NCBI GenBank assembly: GCA_963519305.1 | Contig: CAUQMS010000005.1 | Span: 124,001 to 188,000, forward strand | Length of the DNA: 64,000 nucleotides | Source: Ewingella sp963519305 | Lineage (GTDB): Bacteria > Pseudomonadota > Gammaproteobacteria > Enterobacterales > Enterobacteriaceae | Reading direction: 5' to 3' | Shown here: piece by piece, positions 33,073-42,637 of the stretch | Layout: each line of letters opens with the position of its first letter | Numbering within the stretch: the first letter of the stretch is position 1 | Notes under the pieces: generated by a model | Database searches by the model: none | The model's input: only the letters and a program-made list of their open reading frames with translations | What the model was told of the DNA's origin: nothing | Made by a program: the position numbers and the translations under genes

Positions 33073-33903
33073 TTGGAAAGCCTGTTTAAACTGTCTTTGG
33101 TGAATGGGGCCAACGTCAGAATTCTGCAAATTACAGATACTCATCTTTTCGCCGGTGAGAACGAAACGTTGTTGGGGGTAAACACCTTCCGCAGCTATCG
33201 CGCTGTGCTGGACGCAATAAAAGCCCAGAACCGCGAGGTCGATATCATCGCAGCGACCGGCGATTTGGCGCAGGATCAATCGCTTGAAGCCTACCGCCAT
33301 TTTGCCCGGGGCATTAATGAACTGCCCGCGCCTTGTGTCTGGTTGCCCGGAAATCACGATTTCCAGCCCGCAATGGTTGATGCGCTGCTAGAGGCCGGTA
33401 TTCATCCCTCCAAGCAAGTATTGCTCGGCGATAAGTGGCAGGTGCTGCTGCTCGACACGCAGGTGTTTGGTGTGCCCCACGGTCATGTCAGTGAATATCA
33501 GCTCGAATGGATGGAGCGCTGTCTGGATGAATATCCCGATCGCTTTACCCTGATCATGCTGCATCACCATCCGTTGCCGTCAGGCTGTACCTGGCTGGAT
33601 CAGCACAGTTTACGCAATGCGCACATGCTGGCTAACGTGCTAACGCGCTATCCGAAGGTGAACACCTTGCTGTGCGGCCATATTCATCAGGAGCTGGATC
33701 TCGACTGGTACGGCAAACGCCTGTATGCCACGCCCTCGACCTGCGTTCAGTTCAAACCGCACTGTACCAATTTCACCATCGATACGGCCGCACCCGGCTG
33801 GCGATATCTCGATCTCTGCCCTGATGGCAGCGTGGAGACGCAGGTGTTCCGGCTGGACACCGATGAGTTCAGCCCGGATACCGATTCGGACGGTTACGAA
33901 TGA
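33073..33903 (+). CDS. cpdA: 3',5'-cyclic-AMP phosphodiesterase
   Basis: A calcineurin-like metallophosphoesterase of 276 residues that hydrolyses cAMP and so lowers CRP-cAMP activity. Metal ligands are visible in ITDTHLF, GDLAQDQ, PGNHDF, LHHHPLP and CGHIHQELD. The likely start is a TTG at 33073 preceded by AAAGGA, giving MESLFKL, which aligns with the E. coli N-terminus MESLLTL. The stop overlaps the yqiA start by 4 nt (ATGA). Confidence 0.95.
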   Translation: MESLFKLSLVNGANVRILQITDTHLFAGENETLLGVNTFRSYRAVLDAIKAQNREVDIIAATGDLAQDQSLEAYRHFARGINELPAPCVWLPGNHDFQPAMVDALLEAGIHPSKQVLLGDKWQVLLLDTQVFGVPHGHVSEYQLEWMERCLDEYPDRFTLIMLHHHPLPSGCTWLDQHSLRNAHMLANVLTRYPKVNTLLCGHIHQELDLDWYGKRLYATPSTCVQFKPHCTNFTIDTAAPGWRYLDLCPDGSVETQVFRLDTDEFSPDTDSDGYE

Positions 33904-34481
33904 GCACCTTACTTTATCTCCACGGTTTCAATAGTTCACCACAGTCGGCGAAGGCCACGTTGTTAAAAAGCTGGCTGGCGGAGCACCACCCGCATATTGA
34001 AATGGTGGTGCCGCAGTTGCCGCCTTTTCCCTCTGATGCTGCGGAGCAACTTGAATCGCTGGTGATGCAGAAATCGGGCCGCAAGCTGGGTATTGTGGGC
34101 TCGTCGCTGGGAGGCTATTACGCTACCTGGCTGTCTCAATGCTTCATGGTGCCCGCCGTGGTCGTCAACCCTGCCGTGCGGCCTTTTGAGCTGCTGATTG
34201 ACTACCTTGGGCAGAACGAGAACCCCTACACCGGGCAGCAATATGTGTTAGAGTCACGCCACGTTTACGATCTGAAAGTGATGCAGGTCGAACGGCTGGA
34301 GTCGCCGGATTTACTGTGGTTACTTCAGCAAACGGGCGATGAAATCCTCGATTACCGTCAGGCCGTGGCGTATTACACCACCTGCCGACAGACGGTCGAA
34401 CCTGAGGGAAATCATACTTTTGTCGGCTTCGAACGTCATTTTTCGTCGATTATTGATTTCCTGGGTCTGGCATCGGACTGA
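33900..34481 (+). CDS. yqiA: Alpha/beta-hydrolase esterase YqiA
   Basis: A 193-residue UPF0227 esterase. The nucleophile elbow GSSLGG (near residue 65), the oxyanion-side YLHGFNSSP at the start, and a C-terminal EGNHTF with the catalytic His are evident. E. coli YqiA hydrolyses short acyl esters. It overlaps cpdA by four bases and precedes parE by 100 bp. Natural substrate unknown. Confidence 0.92.
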   Translation: MSTLLYLHGFNSSPQSAKATLLKSWLAEHHPHIEMVVPQLPPFPSDAAEQLESLVMQKSGRKLGIVGSSLGGYYATWLSQCFMVPAVVVNPAVRPFELLIDYLGQNENPYTGQQYVLESRHVYDLKVMQVERLESPDLLWLLQQTGDEILDYRQAVAYYTTCRQTVEPEGNHTFVGFERHFSSIIDFLGLASD

Positions 34482-34581
34482 ATCGTCAGGGTGAGCTCCC
34501 CCCGGATGACAGTCCGCCCCCAAGACAGCGCAGCGCCCGCCCAACGAATGTTTTCCAACCTATGAGCCCGAATATTCAACG

Positions 34582-36477
34582 ATGAGCCAATCAACTTATA
34601 ACGCGGATTCCATAGAGGTCCTCAGCGGTCTTGAACCGGTGCGTCGTCGCCCCGGCATGTACACCGACACCACGCGACCGAACCATCTCGGTCAGGAAGT
34701 GATCGACAATAGCGTCGATGAAGCATTAGCGGGTCATGCAAAACGCATTGAAGTTATCCTGCACGCCGATCAGTCTCTGGAAGTGATCGATGACGGTCGC
34801 GGCATGCCTGTGGATATTCACCCGGAAGAGGGTGTGCCCGCCGTTGAACTGATTTTCTGTCGCCTTCATGCGGGTGGCAAATTCTCCAATAAAAACTACC
34901 AATTCTCCGGCGGCCTTCACGGCGTGGGGATCTCCGTGGTCAACGCCCTCTCAACACGGGTTGAAGTGGCGGTAAAACGCGGTGGTGAAGTGTATGAAAT
35001 GGCCTTTGAGAACGGTGATAAAGTGCAGGATCTGCACGTTACCGGCACCTGCGGTAAACGCAATACCGGCACCAGCGTCCATTTCTGGCCAGATGTCAGC
35101 TTCTTTGACAGCCCGCGTTTCTCGGTCAGCCGTCTCAGCCATCTGCTGAAAGCCAAGGCGGTTCTGTGCCCGGGCGTTGAGATCATTTTTAAAGACAAGG
35201 TAAACAACACCGAGCAGCGTTGGTGCTACGAAGATGGCCTGACTGACTACCTGATGGAAGCGGTCAACGGTCTGATCACCCTGCCGGAAAAAGCCTTTGT
35301 TGGCGCCTTTGCCGGTGATATTGAAGCGGTTGACTGGGCACTGCTGTGGTTGCCGGAAGGCGGCGAACTGCTGACCGAAAGCTACGTTAACCTTATCCCG
35401 ACCATGCAGGGCGGTACGCACGTTAACGGCCTGCGTCAGGGGCTGCTTGATGCCATGCGCGAGTTCTGTGAATTCCGCAATATTCTGCCGCGCGGCGTGA
35501 AGCTGTCGGCGGAAGATATTTGGGAGCGCTGTGCCTACGTGCTCTCGGTAAAGATGCAGGATCCACAGTTTGCCGGTCAGACCAAAGAGCGTCTCTCTTC
35601 GCGTCAGTGCGCCGCGTTTGTCTCCGGCGTTGTGAAAGATGCCTTCAGCCTGTGGCTGAACCAGAACGTACAGGCTGCCGAACAGCTGGCCGAACTGTGC
35701 ATTTCCAGCGCGCAGCGTCGGTTACGTGCCGCCAAGAAAGTGGTGCGTAAAAAGCTGACCAGCGGCCCGGCGTTGCCTGGCAAACTGGCTGACTGCACCT
35801 CGCAGGATCTGAACATGACCGAACTTTTCCTGGTGGAAGGGGACTCGGCAGGCGGCTCCGCCAAACAGGCGCGCGATCGTGAATATCAGGCGATCATGCC
35901 GCTCAAGGGGAAGATCTTAAATACCTGGGAAGTCTCTTCGGACGAAGTTCTGGCCTCGCAGGAGGTGCACGACATTTCTGTCGCGATCGGCATCGATCCT
36001 GACAGCGAAGACCTGACCCAGCTGCGTTACGGCAAGATCTGTATTCTTGCGGATGCGGACTCCGACGGTTTACACATCGCCACCTTGCTGTGCGCGCTGT
36101 TTGTCCGTCACTTCCGCTCTCTGGTGCGCGGTGGACACGTTTATGTCGCCATGCCGCCTTTGTACCGCATCGATCTGGGCAAAGAGGTGTTTTATGCCCT
36201 GGACGAGCAGGAAAAAGAGGGCGTACTGGATCAGCTGAAACGTAAAAAGGGCAAACCTAACGTCCAGCGCTTCAAAGGTCTGGGTGAGATGAACCCGCTG
36301 CAACTGCGCGAAACCACGCTGGATCCGAATACCCGTCGTCTGGTGCAGCTGACCATTGACGAAGAGAACATCGATCAGACTCTGCGCATGATGGATATGT
36401 TGCTGGCGAAAAAACGTTCTGAAGACCGCCGTAACTGGTTACAGGAAAAAGGCGATACTGCCGAACTGGACGTGTAA
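34582..36477 (+). CDS. parE: DNA topoisomerase IV subunit B
   Basis: The ATPase subunit of topoisomerase IV, which decatenates daughter chromosomes. The 631-residue protein has a GHKL ATPase domain (VLSGLEPVRRRPGMYTD, DNSVDEA, DDGRGMP) and the TOPRIM motif LFLVEGDSAGGSAKQARDR near residue 415. Length matches E. coli ParE (630). The ATG follows a weak Shine-Dalgarno. In this genome ygiN and mdaB, but not qseBC, separate it from parC. Confidence 0.97.
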   Translation: MSQSTYNADSIEVLSGLEPVRRRPGMYTDTTRPNHLGQEVIDNSVDEALAGHAKRIEVILHADQSLEVIDDGRGMPVDIHPEEGVPAVELIFCRLHAGGKFSNKNYQFSGGLHGVGISVVNALSTRVEVAVKRGGEVYEMAFENGDKVQDLHVTGTCGKRNTGTSVHFWPDVSFFDSPRFSVSRLSHLLKAKAVLCPGVEIIFKDKVNNTEQRWCYEDGLTDYLMEAVNGLITLPEKAFVGAFAGDIEAVDWALLWLPEGGELLTESYVNLIPTMQGGTHVNGLRQGLLDAMREFCEFRNILPRGVKLSAEDIWERCAYVLSVKMQDPQFAGQTKERLSSRQCAAFVSGVVKDAFSLWLNQNVQAAEQLAELCISSAQRRLRAAKKVVRKKLTSGPALPGKLADCTSQDLNMTELFLVEGDSAGGSAKQARDREYQAIMPLKGKILNTWEVSSDEVLASQEVHDISVAIGIDPDSEDLTQLRYGKICILADADSDGLHIATLLCALFVRHFRSLVRGGHVYVAMPPLYRIDLGKEVFYALDEQEKEGVLDQLKRKKGKPNVQRFKGLGEMNPLQLRETTLDPNTRRLVQLTIDEENIDQTLRMMDMLLAKKRSEDRRNWLQEKGDTAELDV

Positions 36478-36497
36478 ACCGTTTGGTTTCTGCAATA

Positions 36498-36532
36498 AAA
36501 AAAGCCGGACGCTTTGCAGCTCCGGCTTTTTG
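36498..36532. terminator. Bidirectional terminator between parE and ygiN
   Basis: AAGCCGGA and TCCGGCTT pair around an 11-nt loop, with A7 before and T5 after. Confidence 0.88.
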
Positions 36533-36571
36533 CTTTATGAAATGTCAGACTCTAGATCTCACATCCCACAA

Positions 36572-36877
36572 TCATGCTTTCTCGATAATATGGATCACCA
36601 CATCCAGCACATCGGCTTTGATGTTTTCGCGGTGCTTATCCATATGTGTCGCCTGCTGGTGCGCTTCAAGGTGCGCCAGGCTTTCCCAGTCTTCCAGCAT
36701 GAAAATGGAGTCAGGGACGGTTTTGCGCCACGGGATCTGACCGTTGAAATCAACGTAGGGCTCATAGCGGTGGCAGCCTTTCTCTTCGAGAACGCTTGGC
36801 AACAGCGCGATGATTTTTTCCAGCACCGCGTCGCGGCGGCCCGGTTTAACTTTGATTTCGGCAATAACAGTGATCAT
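36572..36877 (-). CDS. ygiN: Quinol monooxygenase-type ABM-domain protein YgiN
   Basis: A 101-residue antibiotic-biosynthesis-monooxygenase-fold protein (MITVIAEIKVKPGRRDAV, then EDWESLAHLEAHQQATHM). E. coli YgiN oxidises menadiol and is thought to cycle quinones with MdaB. Here it follows mdaB by 48 bp on the same strand, supporting a joint quinone redox unit. Confidence 0.9.
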   Translation of the reverse strand: MITVIAEIKVKPGRRDAVLEKIIALLPSVLEEKGCHRYEPYVDFNGQIPWRKTVPDSIFMLEDWESLAHLEAHQQATHMDKHRENIKADVLDVVIHIIEKA

Positions 36878-36925
36878 AAAATCCTCTTGGTGCCTGTCAG
36901 AAAAACATAAATGCGAAGTGTAAAC

Positions 36926-37513
36926 TTAAGCCTGACCAAACACATATTCAAGGTGTGCGCGGTAACGGGCAAAATCACGCTCAACGTTCGGTTGCTTCAT
37001 TACATCGTTACACATGAAGGTCGGCAGGGTCTCAAGACCGATAAACTGGTTAGCTTTATGCTGCGGGAGGTATACGCCGTCAACGCCCACGCCGTGGAAG
37101 AATTGTTCTTTATCTTCGAAAGCTTCCAGCGGAGCATTCCAGGTGACAGAGAGCATGTAGCTCTTGCCCTGCAACAGGCCGCCTGAACCGTATTTATGGG
37201 ATGCGTCTGAACGGGTACGGCCATCGCTGGCGTACAGTTTGCCGTGGCCTTCAGTGAAAACTTCATCGATATATTTTTTCAGGGTCCACGGCATACCCAT
37301 CCACCAGCCGGGTTGCTGATAAATGATGGCGTCTGCCCAGAGATAACTTTCGATTTCGGCCTGAAGGTCATAACCCTCTTCAAGCACGGTGACACGCACG
37401 TCGTGACCGGCATCGCGCAGGAAGCTGGAGCCGACGTCAGTCAGGCTGTTGTTCAGCTCGCCTTTTGAGTGGGCGAAGGTTTTACCGGCGTTAATAATAA
37501 GGATATTGCTCAT
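36926..37513 (-). CDS. mdaB: NADPH:quinone reductase MdaB
   Basis: A 195-residue FAD-binding flavodoxin-like quinone reductase. It begins MSNILIINAGKTFAHSKGEL, with QQPGWWMGMPWTLKKYIDEV in the middle, and matches E. coli MdaB (193 aa), the menadione/drug-activity modulator. The start is set by homology; 61 codons upstream in frame are non-coding. It lies divergent from parC and upstream of ygiN. Confidence 0.93.
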   Translation of the reverse strand: MSNILIINAGKTFAHSKGELNNSLTDVGSSFLRDAGHDVRVTVLEEGYDLQAEIESYLWADAIIYQQPGWWMGMPWTLKKYIDEVFTEGHGKLYASDGRTRSDASHKYGSGGLLQGKSYMLSVTWNAPLEAFEDKEQFFHGVGVDGVYLPQHKANQFIGLETLPTFMCNDVMKQPNVERDFARYRAHLEYVFGQA

Positions 37514-37833
37514 GCTGTAGGGCCTCGTTGATAATCTGTTGTCCAACAGTTTACTTAAAATGGCGAGGCGGAAAAATGTGATCTTGCGCACAAGACTATG
37601 GACAAAAATGCAATAAAGGGCCATCGCAATACAAATATTGAACAATTGTGAGTCACTTTTTAAACAACTGACCCTGATGGTCGCGGGCAGGATCACAGCA
37701 ACTGTGACAGGAATGCGGCAGATGATGTACTATCGCGGGCATCATCGCCTCGCTGCGGGCATTGTTGCGCCCCTGCCAGTGTGAGCCTCCTTATTTTCCA
37801 GAACGATAACGCCACGGGTCTGAGGATTAATCA

Positions 37834-40107
37834 ATGAGCGAAATAACTCATGACGGTACAGAGCGTTTAGCGCTGCACACGTTTACTGAGAACGCCTATC
37901 TCAACTATTCCATGTATGTGATCATGGACCGCGCGCTGCCGTTTATCGGCGACGGCCTCAAGCCTGTGCAACGCCGCATTATTTATGCGATGTCGGAACT
38001 CGGCCTGAGCAATAACGCCAAATTTAAGAAATCGGCCCGTACGGTCGGTGACGTACTGGGTAAATACCATCCGCACGGCGACAGCGCTTGTTATGAAGCC
38101 ATGGTGCTGATGGCGCAGCCGTTCTCTTACCGTTACCCGCTGGTGGATGGTCAGGGAAACTGGGGTGCGCCGGATGATCCGAAATCCTTCGCCGCCATGC
38201 GTTATACCGAATCCCGCCTGTCGAAATATGCGGACGTGCTGCTACGCGAACTGGGCCAGGGTACGGTCAATTACGTGCCGAACTTCGACGGCACCATGCA
38301 GGAACCCAAAACCCTGCCCGCGCGTCTGCCGAATATTCTGCTGAACGGCACCACCGGTATTGCCGTAGGTATGGCGACGGATATTCCGCCGCATAACATC
38401 CGCGAAGTGGCAAACGCCGCGATTGCGCTGCTGGAAAAACCGGGCAGTACGCTGGAAGATTTACTGGAATTCGTGCAGGGGCCTGACTTCCCGACCGAAG
38501 CCGAAATCATTACTCCGCGTAACGAAATCCGTAAAATTTATGAGTCGGGTAAAGGCTCGGTGCGTATGCGCGCCGTGTGGCACAAAGAGGATGGCAGCGC
38601 GGTGATCACCGCCTTGCCGCATCAGGTGTCCGGAGCCAAAGTGCTGGAGCAGATCGCCAGCCAGATGCGTAATAAAAAGCTGCCGATGGTGGAAGATTTG
38701 CGTGATGAATCCGATCACGAAAACCCAACCCGTCTTGTGGTGGTACCGCGCTCTAACCGTGTCGATCTCGATCAGGTGATGAACCACCTGTTTGTGACCA
38801 CCGATCTGGAACGCAGCTACCGCATCAACATGAACATGATTGGTCTGGATAACCGCCCGTCGGTGAAAGGGCTGGTGGAAATCCTGACCGAATGGCTGGC
38901 TTACCGCCGCGATACCGTGCGCCGCCGCCTGAATTTCCGCCTCGATAAAGTGCTCAAACGTCTGCATATCCTCGAAGGTTTACTGATTGCCTTCCTGAGT
39001 ATCGACGAAGTCATTCATATCATCCGTACCGAAGACGAACCGAAACCGGTACTGATGGCACGCTTTGATCTGAGTGAAACCCAGGCCGAAGCCATCCTTG
39101 AGTTGAAATTGCGCCATTTGGCAAAACTCGAAGAGGTGAAAATCCGCGGTGAACAGGCTGAACTCGCCAAAGAGCGTGATCAGTTGCAGGCGCTGTTGGG
39201 TTCAGAACGTAAACTGAGCACGCTTATCCGTAAAGAGATTCAGGCTGACGTTGAAGCTTATGGCGACGACCGCCGTTCACCAATCACCGAACGCGCAGAA
39301 GCCAAAGCCATGAGTGAGCACGATTTTGTGCCCTCTGAGCCAGTGACTATCGTTCTGTCTGAAATGGGCTGGGTGCGCAGCGCCAAAGGCCACGATATTG
39401 ACGCGACCGGTCTGAGCTATAAAGCCGGGGACAGCTTCCGGGCCGCCGCCAAAGGCAAGAGCAACCAGCCGGTGGTCTTCATTGACTCCACTGGTCGCAG
39501 CTACGCGCTGGATCCGATGACGCTGCCTTCAGCGCGCGGACAGGGCGAGCCGCTGACGGGTAAACTGACGCCACCGCCGGGCGCTACCATTGAGCAGGTG
39601 CTAATGGCACCGGACGATCAAAAACTGCTGATGGCCTCGGATGCCGGTTACGGTTTCGTCTGTACCTTCAACGATTTAGTTGCCCGTAACCGCGCCGGTA
39701 AAGCGATGATCACCTTGCCGGATAACGCTAAAGTTCTGCCGCCAATCGAACTGCACGGCGAGGACAACATGCTGCTGTCTATCACCGCTGCAGGCCGTAT
39801 GTTGCTGTTCCCGGTTGCCGATCTGCCACAGTTGTCGAAAGGGAAAGGTAACAAAATTGTTTCAATTCCTTCCGCACAGGCGGCGTCAGGTGAAGACAAA
39901 CTGGCCTGGCTGCTGGTGTTGCCACCGCAGACGTCACTGACCCTGTACGTTGGCAAACGTAAACTGACGCTGCGTCCGGAAGAGTTACAGAAATTCCGTG
40001 CAGAGCGTGGCCGCAAAGGAACGCTGTTACCACGTGGCCTGCAACGTATTGACCGCGTTGAAGCTGAGTCTCCGCTGCGTAAGTCAGCGGGTGACAGCGA
40101 AGAGTAA
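37834..40107 (+). CDS. parC: DNA topoisomerase IV subunit A
   Basis: The DNA-cleaving subunit. The 757-residue protein has the catalytic Tyr124 in AAMRYTESRLS, the winged-helix region with HPHGDSACYEAM, and C-terminal beta-pinwheel repeats. The quinolone-determining positions corresponding to E. coli Ser80 and Glu84 are wild type (Ser84 and Glu88 here). It ends RKSAGDSEE as in E. coli (SSGDSEE). plsC and ftsP follow on the same strand. Confidence 0.97.
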   Translation: MSEITHDGTERLALHTFTENAYLNYSMYVIMDRALPFIGDGLKPVQRRIIYAMSELGLSNNAKFKKSARTVGDVLGKYHPHGDSACYEAMVLMAQPFSYRYPLVDGQGNWGAPDDPKSFAAMRYTESRLSKYADVLLRELGQGTVNYVPNFDGTMQEPKTLPARLPNILLNGTTGIAVGMATDIPPHNIREVANAAIALLEKPGSTLEDLLEFVQGPDFPTEAEIITPRNEIRKIYESGKGSVRMRAVWHKEDGSAVITALPHQVSGAKVLEQIASQMRNKKLPMVEDLRDESDHENPTRLVVVPRSNRVDLDQVMNHLFVTTDLERSYRINMNMIGLDNRPSVKGLVEILTEWLAYRRDTVRRRLNFRLDKVLKRLHILEGLLIAFLSIDEVIHIIRTEDEPKPVLMARFDLSETQAEAILELKLRHLAKLEEVKIRGEQAELAKERDQLQALLGSERKLSTLIRKEIQADVEAYGDDRRSPITERAEAKAMSEHDFVPSEPVTIVLSEMGWVRSAKGHDIDATGLSYKAGDSFRAAAKGKSNQPVVFIDSTGRSYALDPMTLPSARGQGEPLTGKLTPPPGATIEQVLMAPDDQKLLMASDAGYGFVCTFNDLVARNRAGKAMITLPDNAKVLPPIELHGEDNMLLSITAAGRMLLFPVADLPQLSKGKGNKIVSIPSAQAASGEDKLAWLLVLPPQTSLTLYVGKRKLTLRPEELQKFRAERGRKGTLLPRGLQRIDRVEAESPLRKSAGDSEE

Positions 40108-40137
40108 CGCCATCGGGTCACCGGTCCCGACCGGATA

Positions 40138-40163
40138 ATTCAGGGCACATTTGTGCCCTGAAT
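40138..40163. other. Long perfect hairpin in the parC-plsC gap
   Basis: ATTCAGGGCACA and TGTGCCCTGAAT form a perfect 12-bp inverted repeat around TT. There is no T-tract after it on either strand, so it is not a standard terminator. It lies 31 bp after the parC stop in a 226-bp gap and may stabilise the parC mRNA 3' end. Confidence 0.6.
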
Positions 40164-40333
40164 GCCTTGTGAAAATCAGGCACTTCTGAAGTTGCAGCAG
40201 AGCGCAAAGATTTTACAAATGTATAAATAAAACCGTTGTGTAGCGCTGGCTGAGGCCTGAGAATAGCCCAGCGCGGAGGGAAGGAGACGGCGAGGTTTCC
40301 TGCTGGCTCCGGCGGTATGCTTAAGAGGATGTT

Positions 40334-41077
40334 ATGTTATTTATTTTGCGTCTGATCATCGTCGTTATTTATTCGATTCTGTTGTCCTTTTTGGGCTGCA
40401 TTTACTGCCTGTTCAGCCCGCGAAATCCAAAACATGTGGCGACTTTCGGCCATATGTTCGGACGTCTGGCACCGGTTCTGGGCATTACCGTCGAAAAGCG
40501 AATCCCGCCTGAAGCGGCGCACTACGGCAAATGTATCTACATTGCCAACCATCAGAACAACTATGACATGGTCACCGTGTCATCCGTGGTTCAACCAAGA
40601 ACCGTGACCGTCGGCAAAAAAAGCCTGGCGTGGATCCCGTTCTTTGGCCAGCTCTACTGGCTGACCGGTAACCTGTTGATTGACCGTGACAACCGCGCCA
40701 AAGCGCATACCACCATTTCTCAGGTGGTGGATCACATCAATAAGAAGAACATCTCCATCTGGATGTTCCCGGAAGGGACGCGCAGCCGTGGCCGTGGCCT
40801 GATGCCGTTTAAAACCGGTGCCTTCCATGCGGCAATTTCTGCCGGTGTGCCTATCGTGCCGATTTGTGTGTCCAACACCAATGACAAAATCAAGCTGAAC
40901 CGCTGGTCTAACGGGCTGGTCATCGTTGAAATGCTGCCGCCGATTGATACGTCGCAGTATGGCAAAGAGCGTTTGCGTGAGCTGTCCAATCATTGCCATC
41001 AAATCATGGCCGACAAGATTGCAGAACTGGACGCCGAAGTCGCCGCGCGCGAAGCCGCTGCGAAGGCCAAAAAGTAA
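40334..41077 (+). CDS. plsC: 1-acyl-sn-glycerol-3-phosphate acyltransferase
   Basis: Inner-membrane enzyme making phosphatidic acid from lysophosphatidic acid. The 247-residue protein has an N-terminal hydrophobic segment, the catalytic NHQNNYD (NHx4D box, near residue 76), and the substrate-binding FPEGTRSRGRG (near residue 147). Close to E. coli PlsC. The gene lies between parC and ftsP as in E. coli. Confidence 0.97.
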   Translation: MLFILRLIIVVIYSILLSFLGCIYCLFSPRNPKHVATFGHMFGRLAPVLGITVEKRIPPEAAHYGKCIYIANHQNNYDMVTVSSVVQPRTVTVGKKSLAWIPFFGQLYWLTGNLLIDRDNRAKAHTTISQVVDHINKKNISIWMFPEGTRSRGRGLMPFKTGAFHAAISAGVPIVPICVSNTNDKIKLNRWSNGLVIVEMLPPIDTSQYGKERLRELSNHCHQIMADKIAELDAEVAAREAAAKAKK

Positions 41078-41153
41078 TCTTCCTTTTTCGCCCGCCGCCA
41101 ATGATGGCCAGGGGCAATTTACACAGCTTTGATTTTGTTTTCATGGAGAAAAT

Positions 41154-42569
41154 ATGTCACTCAGTCGTCGCTCGTTTCTGCAAGCATCCGGATTGGCTCT
41201 GGCCGCGGGTGCATTGCCACTGAGGGCACAAGCGAGTGGATCGCAACCAGCATTGCCTGTTCCTCCATTGATTGAGTCCCGTCGCGGACAACCATTATTT
41301 CTGACTATGCAGTCGGCCCACTGGTCGTTCCTCGGTGGTAATAAAGCCCCGGTCTGGGGATTTAACGGCATGTATCTCGGGCCGACGGTGCGCGTCTACA
41401 GTGGCGATGACGTCAAACTGATTTACAGCAACCGTCTGTCTGAGCCGGTCTCGATGACCGTCAGCGGCCTGCAAGTTCCGGGAACGCTGGCCGGTGGCGG
41501 CGCACGCATGATCTCACCGGGCGTTGACTGGTCGCCGGTGCTGCCTATCCGTCAGCCTGCGGCCACCTGTTGGTATCACGCCAATACGCCGAACCGCATG
41601 GGGCCGCACGTCTATAACGGTCTGGCGGGGATGTGGCTGATTGAAGATCCGATCAGCAAGAATCTGCCGCTTCCCAACCACTACGGCGTGGATGACTTCC
41701 CGGTGATCATTCAGGACAAGCGTCTCGACAACTTCGGTGTACCGCAGTACGACACCCCGGCGTCTGGCGGCTTCTTTGGCGACACCATGTTGGTCAACGG
41801 CGTTCAGGGGCCGTTTGTCGAAGTCTCACGCGGTTGGGTACGCCTGCGCCTGCTCAATGCCTCTAACGCCCGCCGCTATCAGCTCAGCCTCACTGACGGA
41901 CGTGCTTTCCACGTGGTGGGTTCCGATCTCGGCTTCTTGCCTGCACCTCTGACCGTTCAGCGTTTATCGCTGGCACCGGGCGAACGCCGCGAAGTGCTGA
42001 TTGATATGTCGCAGGGCGACGACGTGTCGATCACTGCCGGCGAAGCCGCGAGCGTGATGGACCGCATTCGTGGCCTGTTCGAACCTTCGAGCATTCTGGT
42101 CTCCACGCTGGTGCTGACGTTGAGACCCACAGGCCTGTTGCCGCTGGTGACCGACAATCTGCCGATGCGCCTGCTGGCCGACCAAATCCTCAGCGGGAGC
42201 GTTTCCCGTACCCGTGAATTCCGGCTTGGCGACAGCCAGCCGGGCATCAACGGCTCTATCTGGGATATCAGCCGCATCGACTTCACGGCTCAGCAGGGCA
42301 CATGGGAGCGCTGGAATGTGCGCGCCGACATGCCGCAGCCGTTCCACGTTCAGGGCGTCTCATTCCTGGTAAAAAGCGTCAACGGTGCCGCGCCGCTGGT
42401 GGAAGATGCCGGCTTCAAAGATACGGTGTGGGTCGATGGTGACGTCGAACTGCTGGTCTACCTGAATCAGCCATCCTACGATCATTTCCCGTTCCTTTAT
42501 TACAGCGGAGCGCTGGAGATGGCCGACCGCGGCTCTACCGGACAGATGGTTATCACGCCGTCGGCTTAA
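41154..42569 (+). CDS. ftsP: Cell division protein FtsP (SufI)
   Basis: A periplasmic multicopper-oxidase-fold protein that stabilises the divisome under stress but lacks the copper ligands. The 471-residue precursor has a twin-arginine signal peptide (MSLSRRSFLQASGLALAAGA). The cupredoxin-type segments end TGQMVITPSA. A classic Tat substrate in E. coli. It lies 76 bp after plsC and is followed by a terminator. Confidence 0.95.
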   Translation: MSLSRRSFLQASGLALAAGALPLRAQASGSQPALPVPPLIESRRGQPLFLTMQSAHWSFLGGNKAPVWGFNGMYLGPTVRVYSGDDVKLIYSNRLSEPVSMTVSGLQVPGTLAGGGARMISPGVDWSPVLPIRQPAATCWYHANTPNRMGPHVYNGLAGMWLIEDPISKNLPLPNHYGVDDFPVIIQDKRLDNFGVPQYDTPASGGFFGDTMLVNGVQGPFVEVSRGWVRLRLLNASNARRYQLSLTDGRAFHVVGSDLGFLPAPLTVQRLSLAPGERREVLIDMSQGDDVSITAGEAASVMDRIRGLFEPSSILVSTLVLTLRPTGLLPLVTDNLPMRLLADQILSGSVSRTREFRLGDSQPGINGSIWDISRIDFTAQQGTWERWNVRADMPQPFHVQGVSFLVKSVNGAAPLVEDAGFKDTVWVDGDVELLVYLNQPSYDHFPFLYYSGALEMADRGSTGQMVITPSA

Positions 42570-42581
42570 ATCCGGCACATA

Positions 42582-42608
42582 AAAAAACCCGCCTCGGCGG
42601 GTTTTTTG
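42582..42608. terminator. Bidirectional terminator between ftsP and dkgA
   Basis: AACCCGCC and GGCGGGTT pair around TC, flanked by an A-run and a T-run, between two convergent genes. Confidence 0.92.
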
Positions 42609-42637
42609 TTTTCAGGTAGTTCATAAAACAGTGCAGA

